A stretch of DNA of 64,000 bases from Halobacillus mangrovi (GTDB lineage Bacteria; Bacillota; Bacilli; Bacillales; Halobacillaceae). The notes below the pieces were generated by a model. The model saw only the letters and a list, made by a program, of their open reading frames with translations, was not told where the DNA came from and did no database searches. Location: positions 2,232,001 to 2,296,000 of the forward strand of contig NZ_CP020772.1 of NCBI RefSeq assembly GCF_002097535.1, given 5' to 3'. Below, in pieces: positions 34,541 to 44,117 of this stretch; within the stretch, counting starts at the first letter, position 1, and each line of letters opens with the position of its first letter. The position numbers and the translations under genes are program-made.

Positions 34541-35683
34541 TTAACCAGATTCGAATAATGCAGCTAACCCCATGCCTCCACCTATTCCCAGCGTTGCTAA
34601 TCCACGTTTTAAATCTCCTGATTTCATCTCATGAAATAACCTTGAAACAAGAATAGCTCCCGATGCTCCATAAGGATGACCTAAAGCGATGGCTCCACCG
34701 CCTCGATTGACTTTCTCAGCTGGGATGGATAGATTACGAATAGACGCAAGGACTTGAGAAGCAAATGCCTCATTGAATTCTACGGCATCAATGTCATCCA
34801 CCTTAAGATCTTGTTTTCCTAATAGACGAGTAACAGCAGGAATCGGTCCTATACCGAGATAATGAGGATCGACACCACAACAAACTGAATCTCTGAATGT
34901 TAAACCAGGTTCTACATCGAGGGCGTTAGCTTTCTCTTTTGACATTATTAAAACGAGAGCCGCTCCATCATTAATCGGACAAGCGTTACCTGCTGTTACG
35001 GTTCCCTGCTCTTTAAAAACAGGGGAAAGCTCTGCAAGTTTCTCTACTGAAGTGTTCCATCGAACACACTCATCCTGCACAATTCCCTGAACAGGGACAA
35101 TTTCCTCTTTAAATCGTCCATTCTCTATAGCTTCAGTTGCTTTTTGGTGACTGTAAAAGGCATATTCATCCTGATCTTTTCTGGAAATGCCATAGCGTTC
35201 AGCTACATTCTCAGCTGCTTCCCCCATACCAGGGTCGCCAATCTTTCCAGGTGAAAAGCGTGCCTTCGTATAAATGGAAGGTCCGGCAGGGTGGTATAAA
35301 TTCGCGGGTTTTTCTATCTTCCAAGGTGCCGTGCTTGAGCTTTCTACTCCACCTGCTAAATAAACTTCTCCTGCTCCTGCCTGAACGAAGCGAGCAGCCA
35401 TTTGAATGGCCTCTAAACCTGAACCACATTGGCGGTCTATGGTGACTCCAGGTACCGAAAAAGGAAGATCCGCTTCGAGTGCACATAAGCGGGCAAGGTT
35501 TCCTCCTGGACCGGTAGCATTTCCCAAAATAACATCATCGACCTCACTCGGATTGAGGGAGGTTTCCTCGAGGATATTTTGTATGAGGGGACTTACTAAC
35601 TGTTCAGAAGGAACATGACTGAACATCCCGCCCACTTTTCCTATAGCTGTCCTTCTAGCGGTAATAATAACGGGTTCACTCAT
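34541..35683 (-). CDS. yhfS: Thiolase family protein (YhfS-like) lacking the C-terminal catalytic Cys
   Basis: A 380-residue thiolase-fold enzyme. The nucleophile Cys is in DRQCGSGLEA, NEAFA and GGGAIALGHPYGASGA (catalytic His) are present. The usual second cysteine of the C-x-G motif near the C terminus is Gly: the sequence reads LATLGIGGGMG, confirmed from the bases. This Cys is the acid/base in thiolysis and condensation, so the chemistry may be changed. It overlaps the preceding ligase gene by 8 bases and belongs to the BirA-type cluster. Confidence 0.85.
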   Translation of the reverse strand: MSEPVIITARRTAIGKVGGMFSHVPSEQLVSPLIQNILEETSLNPSEVDDVILGNATGPGGNLARLCALEADLPFSVPGVTIDRQCGSGLEAIQMAARFVQAGAGEVYLAGGVESSSTAPWKIEKPANLYHPAGPSIYTKARFSPGKIGDPGMGEAAENVAERYGISRKDQDEYAFYSHQKATEAIENGRFKEEIVPVQGIVQDECVRWNTSVEKLAELSPVFKEQGTVTAGNACPINDGAALVLIMSKEKANALDVEPGLTFRDSVCCGVDPHYLGIGPIPAVTRLLGKQDLKVDDIDAVEFNEAFASQVLASIRNLSIPAEKVNRGGGAIALGHPYGASGAILVSRLFHEMKSGDLKRGLATLGIGGGMGLAALFESG

Positions 35684-37166
35684 AAGTCTTCATCCTTTCT
35701 TTCGAATGAACGTAGATTAACTTATCTTTTAATTCACTTCTGCCAATTTTTCCGCTGCTTGTGTAAGGGAACTCCTCGACGACTACTAACTGTTTCGGAC
35801 ACTTATAATTAGGCAGAAACGCTTTACAATAGTTGAACACTTGGCCCTCATTTAATGTTGATCCTTCTTTTAACGATACAACAGCTATCACTTTTTCACC
35901 CCAATAAAAATCTGGCAGACCAATCACCACAGCTTCTTTAATTTCAGATAGATGAACGATGACATTTTCGACTTCTTCCGGATAGATATTCAGTCCACCG
36001 CTAATAATCATATTGTGTTTTCGGCCAACAATCGTGTAGTATCCGTCCTCATCCATAAATGCTAAGTCTCCAACAGTTGCCCACCCGTTGTGAATCACTT
36101 TTCTACTTTCTTCTGGAAGATTTAAATAGCCCTTGAACACCCAGGGACTTTTGACACTCAAAAGACCGACTTCTCCTTGACTCGCCTCAGATCCGTCCTC
36201 TTTAATTATTTTTGCTTGAACTTTCGGGAAAGGGCGACCAATGGTATGTCCCTTCGCTTTATGGTCACTATCCAGAAGATAACTCACAAAACTCAGTTCT
36301 GAAGCTCCGTAAAACTCAAGGATGTCTGCATTAGGAAATAGCGAACGGACCTTATTTTTAGAAGTTTTATCCCATTTGGCTCCTGAAGATAAAATCCTAT
36401 TCATCCTATAAAATTCTTCCTGTTTATTGGCAAACAATGATTCAAACATCGTAGGAACAATATACATGACACTAACCGGAAAACGTTCAATAATATCAAA
36501 CACTTCTTCTGTATCAAACGACTCACATAAATATAACGTTGCCCCTGTGTGAAGAGCATGCATCGCAGCAAATAAAAAATGAGAGTGGACGAGCGCCCCT
36601 GGTGATAAAATATGATCTTCCCTTTTTAATTGAAAAATCTCACTACAATAAGGAAAACACTCTGACCAGGACTGATGATTTCTCATAAAACCTTTAGGAC
36701 GCCCTGTTGTACCTGAGGTATAGCCGAGATAAAATAGATCGTCGCGTTCTGGAGATGCTGATGAAGGGTTACCGTGACGAGGCAGAGCGTCATCACTAAA
36801 CAATTGCTTCCACGTATGTAGGTTCACTGATGCTGACTCTGGAATCTTCTGTTTGAATTCATCATGAACGATGACAAGATCCGGTTCAGCATCGAGAAGA
36901 ACGGTTTTATATTGCTCTTCTTTCCATTTTGGGTCCAGGGGGACAGCTATCCCGCCCGCATGACAAACAGCTAAAAAGAATTGAATAAAATCGATTCCAT
37001 TCTCCATTATGAAAGCAATCTTTTTCTTTTTAACATCTTTTAACATATATTTAAGTCGATCTTCGAGGTGCTTTTGGTTTTCAATTAGCTCTGCATACGT
37101 CACTTTTTCTCCGCCGCAAATAATAGCTTCTTTATTTTTTAACGTCTGAGGCAAATCTCCAATCAT
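35676..37166 (-). CDS. yhfT: Acyl-CoA ligase (YhfT-like, AMP-forming)
   Basis: A 496-residue ANL-superfamily ligase. Adenylation motif YTSGTTGRPKG and the motifs GWATVGDLAFMDEDGYYTIVGR (hinge) and SSGKIGR with the catalytic Lys are present. It would activate a carboxylic acid, perhaps a biotin precursor acid or a fatty acid, to its CoA thioester. AGGTGGAG places the start at ATG 37166; an upstream in-frame ATG is unsupported. A terminator hairpin stands between it and bioY, so expression may depend on readthrough from the bioY promoter. Confidence 0.85.
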   Translation of the reverse strand: MIGDLPQTLKNKEAIICGGEKVTYAELIENQKHLEDRLKYMLKDVKKKKIAFIMENGIDFIQFFLAVCHAGGIAVPLDPKWKEEQYKTVLLDAEPDLVIVHDEFKQKIPESASVNLHTWKQLFSDDALPRHGNPSSASPERDDLFYLGYTSGTTGRPKGFMRNHQSWSECFPYCSEIFQLKREDHILSPGALVHSHFLFAAMHALHTGATLYLCESFDTEEVFDIIERFPVSVMYIVPTMFESLFANKQEEFYRMNRILSSGAKWDKTSKNKVRSLFPNADILEFYGASELSFVSYLLDSDHKAKGHTIGRPFPKVQAKIIKEDGSEASQGEVGLLSVKSPWVFKGYLNLPEESRKVIHNGWATVGDLAFMDEDGYYTIVGRKHNMIISGGLNIYPEEVENVIVHLSEIKEAVVIGLPDFYWGEKVIAVVSLKEGSTLNEGQVFNYCKAFLPNYKCPKQLVVVEEFPYTSSGKIGRSELKDKLIYVHSKERMKTYE

Positions 37167-37195
37167 TGATATTCTCCACCTTTCCATACAGTAAA

Positions 37196-37233
37196 AAGAA
37201 AAGACAAGCCACTTATGGATGGCCTGTCTTTTT
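37196..37233 (-). terminator. Terminator between bioY and yhfT
   Basis: AAAGACAGGCCA pairs with TGGCTTGTCTTT (one mismatch pair) and runs into TTCTTTTT on the minus strand. It would make bioY the main transcript. Confidence 0.75.
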
Positions 37234-37235
37234 GG

Positions 37236-37808
37236 TTACGCTGCCTGCTTGGGTTTTTCCGTCCGCTCCTTTTCAATTAGGGGATACGCTCGATGAACTT
37301 GTTTTGCGATAAACGCTGCAGCAACGACCTTAACGAAATCTCCTGGGATAAAAGCAAGAGCACTAAACGCCGCTTTCGTCCATGGGGTGTTTGTGATTAG
37401 TGATAAATAGGTGATTCCACAAGCGTAAACCACAACAATTCCTCCGACTACATTTGCTAAAATCAACCAACTAATATGTAGACGATGATAAAAGGTTTCC
37501 ACTATTAGTCCGATAACGAAAGCTGCAATCGGCCAACTTAAAATGTACCCTCCTGAAGGACCAAAGAACACTCCAATGCCTCCACGTCCTCCTGATAATA
37601 ATGGTACACCAATCGCAACGAGTAAAATAAACACAAGTATACTCAACGCTCCTCGTCGGGCACCAAGTAGCGCACCAGCAAGCATTACTCCTAAAGTTTG
37701 TGCGGTAATTGGTACCGGGTTGAAAGGTAAAGCAATGGGAGGTAATAAGCCGAGTGCTCCTACAATTGCTGCAAATAATGAAGCATAAACCATCGTTTTT
37801 AATGACAT
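37236..37808 (-). CDS. bioY: Biotin transporter substrate-binding subunit BioY
   Basis: A 190-residue integral membrane protein with about six helices, the S component of an ECF biotin transporter. Family marks are PFNPVPITAQTLGVMLAGALLGARRG and LPSGGRGGIGVFFGPSGGYILSWPIAAF. It captures biotin and needs a shared EcfAA'T module, which is not in this window. A BirA-type operator lies upstream. It heads the yhfT-yhfS-SDR cluster, equivalent to yhfU in B. subtilis. Confidence 0.93.
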   Translation of the reverse strand: MSLKTMVYASLFAAIVGALGLLPPIALPFNPVPITAQTLGVMLAGALLGARRGALSILVFILLVAIGVPLLSGGRGGIGVFFGPSGGYILSWPIAAFVIGLIVETFYHRLHISWLILANVVGGIVVVYACGITYLSLITNTPWTKAAFSALAFIPGDFVKVVAAAFIAKQVHRAYPLIEKERTEKPKQAA

Positions 37809-37866
37809 GTTTCCATCTCCTATTCTCTTGATGCTAGATTAAGAGTAGAAGAATACTGGCAGTTTT

Positions 37867-37892
37867 GTCAACCTTAAATTAATCAGGTTAAC
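37867..37892 (-). promoter_or_regulatory. BirA-type biotin operator
   Basis: GTCAACC, 12 bases, GGTTAAC: the inverted repeat bound by biotin-protein ligase BirA in Gram-positives (halves GTTAACC/GGTTAAC). On the minus strand it contains a TTGACA -35 element (37871-37866), with a weak TACTCT 18 bases later. It should repress bioY and the linked genes when biotin is plentiful. Confidence 0.75.
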
Positions 37893-37925
37893 CTTCGCGT
37901 TACGATACGGTAAAGAGAAATTAAG

Positions 37926-37954
37926 AGGTGCAGCCTAGTTAAATGGCTGCACCT
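37926..37954 (-). terminator. Hairpin downstream of flotillin gene
   Basis: AGGTGCAGCC pairs exactly with GGCTGCACCT across nine bases; the T run on the minus strand is short and interrupted. Confidence 0.65.
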
Positions 37955-37964
37955 TGATGGACTG

Positions 37965-39494
37965 TTACGCATTATTATCGGATAAGTTAGAAACTTCTTC
38001 GTCTCGACCCTCTTGTTTAGATGAATGGTCATCATCTTCAGATAAATGGTTATCCATGTCTTCCTTTGTCGCAGATACCTGCTCATAAGCAGGATCTTTA
38101 CTCGTGTCAAAATTACTTACGTTTCCGCGAGAGACGTAACTTTCGAGCATGGCCTTTAAATCCATACCTGTCGTTTCTTTCAATGATTCCTGAATTCCAA
38201 GCATCGTCGAAGTCACACTGTTTGCAACTTTAGCTGATCCTCCTTGAGAGTTTGATCCTCCCATATCAATCACTTTCATGTCTTTAATTTGTGATAATGG
38301 AGCAGAAACTTTTTCTGCGTATTCAGGAAGCACACTGATCAGCATTTCCATAATCGCTGCTTCTCCATAATGTTCCATCGCTTTTGCCATACGTTCTTTA
38401 GATTCTGCTTCAGCAATACCGCGCTGGCGAATAACTTCTGCTTCGGATTCACCCTTGATCCGCTCATTATCTGCTTCTGCCTGCGCACGTTTCGTCACCT
38501 CATAAGCTTCAGCATCAGCAATGGAACGGCGGCGTTTGTTTTCTTCTTCTTCTAGTTCAACCGCTCGCTGCTTTTCAATGTATTGGACTTTAAGCTCTTC
38601 TTCTTTGATCTGCTGGGCCAGTTTTTGACGTTCAAGCTCTCCGGCCTGATCGGCATTTGCTTTAGCTCTGTTCGTATCTTTTTGGAATTCCGCTTCTTTA
38701 ATGTCTTTATTTTTCCGGGATTCAGCAACCGCAGTCAATCGGCGGTTTTCTTCGTCCTGAGCTTCCTGATCGTTTTTCGCCTGATAGATCCGTGTTTCTT
38801 TCGTTGCATCAGACTCTGCCATATTTGCTTTTTTCTGCACTTCAGCAATATGGGGACGACCTAGTGCATCGATATAGCCATTTTCCACATCTACGTCTTC
38901 CACGTCGTTTAAGGCAAATGAAGTAATTTCAAAGCCCATTCCTTTTAAATCGGACTCTGCGATTTTTTTGACTTGCGTGTTGACTTCTTTAAAATCGTTG
39001 TAAATTTTTTCAATAGGTAGAGATGCGATAATGGAACGTAAATGACCGTTTAATACATCCTTCAGCTCAGATTCACGTTCTTTTTGCTTTTTCCCAAGGA
39101 ACTTTTCGGCAAAATTAGCCATGATCTCAAGTTCACTGCCGATGCTGATTACAGCGGTACTTGCGACGCGTACCGGGATGCCTTCTTTCGTGTACGCTTT
39201 CTCAGAATTGACCTGCAGCTGGAATGAGGTCAGATCAATAGGTGTAGCTGTTTGAAACATACGCAGGCGATAGCCTCCGCCCCGTATGATTTTTACAGAC
39301 CTACCGTTATCATCTTCGAATACATTCTTTTCTTTTTCCGGATCTCCAAGTTTCGGTCCTGTTACAATGAGTGCTTCATTTGAACTCGCTGTTTTGTAGC
39401 GAAGACGGAAAATGACGAATGTGACAATTCCCCCAACGAGCACAACGGCTCCGATAATTCCCAAAATGACTAAAAATAGTGCTCCTTCTAGCAT
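37965..39494 (-). CDS. floT: Flotillin (FloT/YuaG-like)
   Basis: A 509-residue flotillin. An N-terminal membrane helix (about 4-28) is followed by a PHB/SPFH domain (about 30-200) and a long Glu/Ala/Lys-rich coiled coil (about 210-390) with the EA repeats that drive oligomers; the tail is acidic. FloT organises membrane microdomains and affects fluidity, protease and signalling complexes. Length equals that of B. subtilis FloT. The yuaF and yuaI partners found there are missing here. GAAGGAGATG precedes the ATG. Confidence 0.93.
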   Translation of the reverse strand: MLEGALFLVILGIIGAVVLVGGIVTFVIFRLRYKTASSNEALIVTGPKLGDPEKEKNVFEDDNGRSVKIIRGGGYRLRMFQTATPIDLTSFQLQVNSEKAYTKEGIPVRVASTAVISIGSELEIMANFAEKFLGKKQKERESELKDVLNGHLRSIIASLPIEKIYNDFKEVNTQVKKIAESDLKGMGFEITSFALNDVEDVDVENGYIDALGRPHIAEVQKKANMAESDATKETRIYQAKNDQEAQDEENRRLTAVAESRKNKDIKEAEFQKDTNRAKANADQAGELERQKLAQQIKEEELKVQYIEKQRAVELEEEENKRRRSIADAEAYEVTKRAQAEADNERIKGESEAEVIRQRGIAEAESKERMAKAMEHYGEAAIMEMLISVLPEYAEKVSAPLSQIKDMKVIDMGGSNSQGGSAKVANSVTSTMLGIQESLKETTGMDLKAMLESYVSRGNVSNFDTSKDPAYEQVSATKEDMDNHLSEDDDHSSKQEGRDEEVSNLSDNNA

Positions 39495-39747
39495 ATTAGT
39501 TCTTCATCTCCTTCTAAAATTGATCTTCCATTTTTTCCGAATCCTTATGTAAAAAATGGGATGTATATTACATATCGATTACAACCTAAAAAAGTTTCAC
39601 CTATTTTCAACATTTTTCGAATAAATATGTTTTTATATTAAGATTTCATTTATGTGAAATTTGTACAATCATTCATTGTCTAGCATGATTAAGGTATAAT
39701 TAAATTGGGATATTTCTGAATTTTTGCTTAAGAAGGAGGAAGTTTAA

Positions 39748-41709
39748 ATGGCTACATACGAAAGTGCGTGGACACCTTCAGAGAAACAAGTAAAAGAAAC
39801 GAGACTTTACCAGTGGATGGATAAACAGGGATATCAAAATTACGATGATTTTCATAAAAAATCGATTGAAGACATTGATTGGTTCTGGGATGAAGCAGTA
39901 AAAGAGTTAGGTATTGAATGGTACACCCCATACGAAGAAACCTTAGATCTCTCAAAAGGCATTGCATATCCAAACTGGTTCGTCGGAGGCGAAATCAACG
40001 TTGTGCACAATGCTCTCGATAAATGGGCGAATAATGAAGATAAAAAGGACTCCGTGGCCCTGTATTGGGAGGGCGACAACGAAGATCGTATCACGTTCAC
40101 TTATAAAGAACTGCATAAAGAAGTAAATGCTGTGGCAAATGGGTTAGACAATCTTGGGATTTCAAACGGAGATGTCGTAACCCTCTATATGCCGATGATT
40201 CCTGAAACTTTGATTGCCATGCTAGCGATATCAAAGGTTGGCGCCATTTTCTCTCCTGCTTTTTCAGGTTATAAAGCAAATGCTGTGGCCACAAGAATAC
40301 AGGCTTCGAAGGCAAAAGCCCTCATAACCGCTGACGGCTTTTTCCGCCGCGGTAAAACGATTCCGATGAAAGATGAAGCAGATATGGCAGCGGATCAATG
40401 TCCATCGCTCGAACACGTAATCGTCGTTGAGCGTGCCGGCTGTGAAGTTGAATGGAACGAATACCGTGATATTGAGTGGTCAAACTTACGAAAAAATGAA
40501 ACCGGTTACAAAGCTGAAGTTAAAAAAGCGGATGACCCTTTTATGCTGATTTACACTTCTGGGACGACTGGAAGACCGAAAGGAGCCGTCCACACGCATG
40601 CTGGTTTTCCGATCAAAGCCGCATTCGATGCGGGCGTATGTATGGATGTAACAAAAAAAGACACTCTTTTCTGGTATACGGATATGGGATGGATGATGGG
40701 GCCGTTCCTTGTTTACGGTGGCCTGCTAAATGGATCTTCCATCGTCATGTTCGAGGGCACTCCCGATTACCCAAAACCCAATCGTTTATGGGAACTTGTT
40801 GAACGGTATAAGGTTACCCATTTAGGAATATCTCCTACCCTTGTCCGTTCCATGATGAAGCACGGAGAAGAATGGATCAAACAGCATGATTTACGTTCAT
40901 TAAAATTGATCGGGTCTACGGGTGAGCCCTGGAACCCTGAACCATGGCACTGGCTGTTTAAACACGCTGGAAACTCAAAAGTCCCTATCTTCAATTATTC
41001 CGGAGGCACTGAAATTTCAGGAGGCATTTTAGGCAATGTTCTCGTTAAACCGATACAACCGGTCACATTCAATGCAGCACTGCCAGGGATGGACGTGGGA
41101 GTCTATGATGAAGACGGCCAATCGTTATCCAATGAGGTCGGTGAGCTCGTTATACGAAAACCTTGGGTCGGAATGACACATGGGTTTTATGAAGAAAATG
41201 AACGCTATGAAAATACGTACTGGAACCGATTCAAAGATACGTGGGTTCACGGTGACTGGGTCATTTTAGATGGCGAGGGCTATTACACGATTACAGGGCG
41301 TTCCGATGATGTATTGAACGTTGCCGGAAAAAGGCTCGGCCCTGCTGAAGTGGAGTCTGTGCTCGTTGAGCATTATTCTATCATAGAAGCGGGGGTCATA
41401 GGCATTCCTCACGAGATAAAAGGGGAAGAACCTGTTGCCTTCGTCGTGCTATCCCCGAAAGCATCGAACACAGAGGAATTAATTGATGAAATCAAGCTGC
41501 ACTTAGATCAAAAGCTTGGAAAAGCTTTAGCTCCTAAGAAAGTATTTGTCGTTGACGATCTTCCTAAAACACGAAACGCCAAGGTCATGCGCCGAGCAAT
41601 AAAATCCGCTTATCTTAATAAAGAGTCAGGAGATCTGAGTGCTCTTGAGAACCCAGATGCCGTCAATCAAATTCAAGAAATCGGTAAAACCGTTCATATC
41701 AGAAAATAA
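39748..41709 (+). CDS. Acetyl-CoA-synthetase-like AMP-forming ligase
   Basis: A 653-residue ANL-superfamily ligase of the acetyl/propionyl-CoA synthetase type: an N-terminal ACS extension (YESAWTPSEKQ, DFHKKSIEDIDWFWDEAV), adenylation loop YTSGTTGRPKGAVHTH, DMGWMMGP, YSGGTEISGG, the hinge TITGRSDDVLNVAGKRLGPAEVES and the C-terminal catalytic Lys in KTRNAKVMRR. Acetate or another short acid is the likely substrate. It differs from AcsA in the pocket region, so propionate or acetoacetate cannot be excluded. AAGGAGG precedes the ATG. It is a lone plus-strand gene with its own terminator. Confidence 0.85.
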   Translation: MATYESAWTPSEKQVKETRLYQWMDKQGYQNYDDFHKKSIEDIDWFWDEAVKELGIEWYTPYEETLDLSKGIAYPNWFVGGEINVVHNALDKWANNEDKKDSVALYWEGDNEDRITFTYKELHKEVNAVANGLDNLGISNGDVVTLYMPMIPETLIAMLAISKVGAIFSPAFSGYKANAVATRIQASKAKALITADGFFRRGKTIPMKDEADMAADQCPSLEHVIVVERAGCEVEWNEYRDIEWSNLRKNETGYKAEVKKADDPFMLIYTSGTTGRPKGAVHTHAGFPIKAAFDAGVCMDVTKKDTLFWYTDMGWMMGPFLVYGGLLNGSSIVMFEGTPDYPKPNRLWELVERYKVTHLGISPTLVRSMMKHGEEWIKQHDLRSLKLIGSTGEPWNPEPWHWLFKHAGNSKVPIFNYSGGTEISGGILGNVLVKPIQPVTFNAALPGMDVGVYDEDGQSLSNEVGELVIRKPWVGMTHGFYEENERYENTYWNRFKDTWVHGDWVILDGEGYYTITGRSDDVLNVAGKRLGPAEVESVLVEHYSIIEAGVIGIPHEIKGEEPVAFVVLSPKASNTEELIDEIKLHLDQKLGKALAPKKVFVVDDLPKTRNAKVMRRAIKSAYLNKESGDLSALENPDAVNQIQEIGKTVHIRK

Positions 41710-41712
41710 ATC

Positions 41713-41743
41713 AAAGAGCTCCCTTATTACAGGGAGTTCTTTT
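41713..41743 (+). terminator. Intrinsic terminator of the ACS-like gene
   Basis: AGAGCTCCCT pairs with AGGGAGTTCT (one G-T) and is followed by TTTG. Confidence 0.8.
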
Positions 41744-41750
41744 GCACACA

Positions 41751-41785
41751 AAAAAGCCTTCGGAGTCTAACTCCAAAGGCTTTTT
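41751..41785 (-). terminator. Intrinsic terminator of the yngJIHGFE operon
   Basis: AAAAAGCCTT-x-GGAG pairs with CTCC-x-AAGGCTTTTT; on the minus strand it ends in six T residues. Confidence 0.9.
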
Positions 41786-41790
41786 ACAAT

Positions 41791-43332
41791 TTATACAGGA
41801 TAAACTCCGTGCTTTCTTTCTGTAAATTGAACCCCTTTGTTTTCATATGCTTCGTAACGTTTCGCCAGTTCATCCCGCAGTCGATCTGGCTGTACGATGT
41901 CATCGACCACCATCTCCGAGGCGAGCCTATAAATATCAATGTTTTCCTTATATTCTTCATGTTTTGCTTTAATAAATGCCGGGCGTTCCTCTTCTGGAAG
42001 ATCAGCAATCTTATTGGCATAGACCGCGTTCACAGCAGCCTCAGGACCCATTACAGCGATCTGAGCGGTAGGAAGGGCAAGACAAGCGTCAGGCTCAAAT
42101 GCCGGACCTGCCATCGCATAGAGGCCTGCCCCGTATGCTTTCCTGACTACTACAGAAATTTTAGGCACCGTCGCTTCGCTCATTGCAGAAAGCATTTTGG
42201 CCCCGTGGCGAATGATTCCTGCGCGCTCTACTTTTGTCCCGATCATAAAGCCTGGGATGTCCATCAGGAATAATAATGGAATATTGAAGGCGTCACACAA
42301 CTGTATGAACTTTGCGGATTTATCTGCCGAATCAGGAAACAATACTCCGCCTTTCGCTCGCGGCTGATTGGCAATGATTCCTACCGAACGACCGTCAATT
42401 CGAGATAACCCCGTAATTAGCTCCGGAGCGAATTTTTTCTTAATCTCACAGAATGAGCCATCATCAATTAATCGATCAATCAATTGATACATATCAAAAG
42501 GAGCATTTTGGTTTTTAGGAATAAGCTCTTCAATAGATTTGTCAAAATCAGCAGGAACTAAAGTCTCCTTCCGTTTCGGTAGTCCGCTATAGTTTTGCGG
42601 AAAATAACTGAGGTAGTTTCTTGCAAATTCAATGGCTTCTCTTTCATCTTTTGCAAGGACATCCCCGCATCCAGAGACAGAACAGTGCATATTCGCTCCG
42701 CCCATTTCTTCCAACGTCACTTTCTCTCCAATAACTTTTTCTGCCATTCGTGGTGAACCTAAGTACATGGAAGCGTTGCCGTCAACCATCACTACAATGT
42801 CACAAAAGGCTGGTATGTAGGCGCCTCCGGCTGCTGATGGGCCGAATAAAAGACAAACTTGAGGTACTCGCCCTGACAGTTTAATTTGATTATGAAAGAT
42901 CCTCCCGGCACCGCGGCGATTTGGAAACATTTCTACTTGATCTGTAATTCTCGCACCAGCAGAGTCTACTAAATAAAGCATAGGTAAATTGAGTTTCATC
43001 GCTGTTTCCTGGATTCGTATAATCTTTTCAACAGTACGTGCGCCCCATGAGCCTGCTTTTACGGTAGAGTCATTCGCCATGACACAGACTTGTTCTCCAT
43101 TGATCTTGCCAATACCGGTTACAACTCCGTCCGCGGGAAGCTTTTCATCTTGACAGTTGGCAAAAAAAGCATCTTCAATATCCAAATCCTCATCAAAGAG
43201 CAATTCTAACCGTTCACGGACGAAAAGTTTGCCTTTCTCAGCGTTTTTTGCATGATATTTTTCGGCACCGCCTGAAGCAATTTTTTTAGCTTTTTCTTCT
43301 AACGTTTGATTAATAGTCATCGTTTTTTCCAC
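41791..43332 (-). CDS. yngE: Acyl-CoA carboxylase carboxyltransferase (YngE, methylcrotonyl-CoA type)
   Basis: A 513-residue biotin-dependent carboxyltransferase beta subunit with two crotonase-like domains. Typical motifs are ARTVEKIIRIQETAMK, LVDSAGARITDQ, FGPSAAGGAYIPAF and the C-terminal MAGPAFEPD segment. Context with YngHA, YngHB, YngF, YngG and YngJ indicates 3-methylcrotonyl-CoA carboxylation in leucine/isovalerate breakdown. It is the last gene of the operon, 2 bases after yngF. Confidence 0.9.
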   Translation of the reverse strand: MEKTMTINQTLEEKAKKIASGGAEKYHAKNAEKGKLFVRERLELLFDEDLDIEDAFFANCQDEKLPADGVVTGIGKINGEQVCVMANDSTVKAGSWGARTVEKIIRIQETAMKLNLPMLYLVDSAGARITDQVEMFPNRRGAGRIFHNQIKLSGRVPQVCLLFGPSAAGGAYIPAFCDIVVMVDGNASMYLGSPRMAEKVIGEKVTLEEMGGANMHCSVSGCGDVLAKDEREAIEFARNYLSYFPQNYSGLPKRKETLVPADFDKSIEELIPKNQNAPFDMYQLIDRLIDDGSFCEIKKKFAPELITGLSRIDGRSVGIIANQPRAKGGVLFPDSADKSAKFIQLCDAFNIPLLFLMDIPGFMIGTKVERAGIIRHGAKMLSAMSEATVPKISVVVRKAYGAGLYAMAGPAFEPDACLALPTAQIAVMGPEAAVNAVYANKIADLPEEERPAFIKAKHEEYKENIDIYRLASEMVVDDIVQPDRLRDELAKRYEAYENKGVQFTERKHGVYPV

Positions 43333-43334
43333 CT

Positions 43335-44117
43335 CTATTCCCCTTTATACACGGGTTTACGTTTTTCTTTGAATGCCTGTAAGCCTTCTGTACGATCATG
43401 AGTCGGAATCGTTTTTTGATAGCAAAGACGTTCAAACTCAAGCCCCGTTGTTAAATCAGTTTCGATTCCATAATTGATCGCTTTTTTCGCTTGCCTTAAT
43501 GCAATTGGACCATTTCTTCCAATCGCACAAGCAAAGTCTTTGGATTCTTGAAGTAAGAACTGAGGTTCGTGAATGTACTCAACAAGACCAATTGATAAAG
43601 CACGTTCAGCTTCCACCGGCCTTGCCGAGTAGATCATCGCTTTTGCTTTTCCTAAACCAATAAGCCTGGTAAGTCTCTGGGTGCCGCCGGCTCCTGGAAT
43701 AATGGCCAAGGAGGTTTCCGTTAAGCCGACTTTGGTTGACGTACTCATGATTCTTAAATCACAGGCAAGTGCAAGCTCTAGTCCTCCTCCAAATGCAACA
43801 CCATTAATTACAGCAATTGTTGGAACTTGAATTTGTTCGATCAGCCGAATAGTATTACCGATATTTTCCACTGTTTTAATCACTTCGTCATCTGACATAC
43901 CTGCTCTTTCTTTTAAATCCGCACCTGCACAAAAGGCTTTGTTTCCACTTCCCGTAACCATAACGGCGCGGATATCCGGACGGTTTTCTATTTCCTTAGC
44001 CGTTCGTGCAATCTCTTCAAGCATAGCTTTAGACAAAGCGTTTGCAGCTTCTGGCCGGTTCAGGGTCATCAGCAGAACATGATCTTCGACTTCTTCTAAC
44101 TTGACAAGTTCACCCAT
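43335..44117 (-). CDS. yngF: Enoyl-CoA hydratase (YngF, methylglutaconyl-CoA type)
   Basis: A 260-residue crotonase-family enzyme. The oxyanion-hole segments AFCAGADLKER and NGVAFGGGLELALACD and the catalytic Glu region TSLAIIPGAGGTQRL are present. In this operon it would hydrate 3-methylglutaconyl-CoA to HMG-CoA. GGAGGG precedes the ATG, and its first 8 bases overlap the end of yngG, suggesting coupled translation. Confidence 0.9.
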   Translation of the reverse strand: MGELVKLEEVEDHVLLMTLNRPEAANALSKAMLEEIARTAKEIENRPDIRAVMVTGSGNKAFCAGADLKERAGMSDDEVIKTVENIGNTIRLIEQIQVPTIAVINGVAFGGGLELALACDLRIMSTSTKVGLTETSLAIIPGAGGTQRLTRLIGLGKAKAMIYSARPVEAERALSIGLVEYIHEPQFLLQESKDFACAIGRNGPIALRQAKKAINYGIETDLTTGLEFERLCYQKTIPTHDRTEGLQAFKEKRKPVYKGE

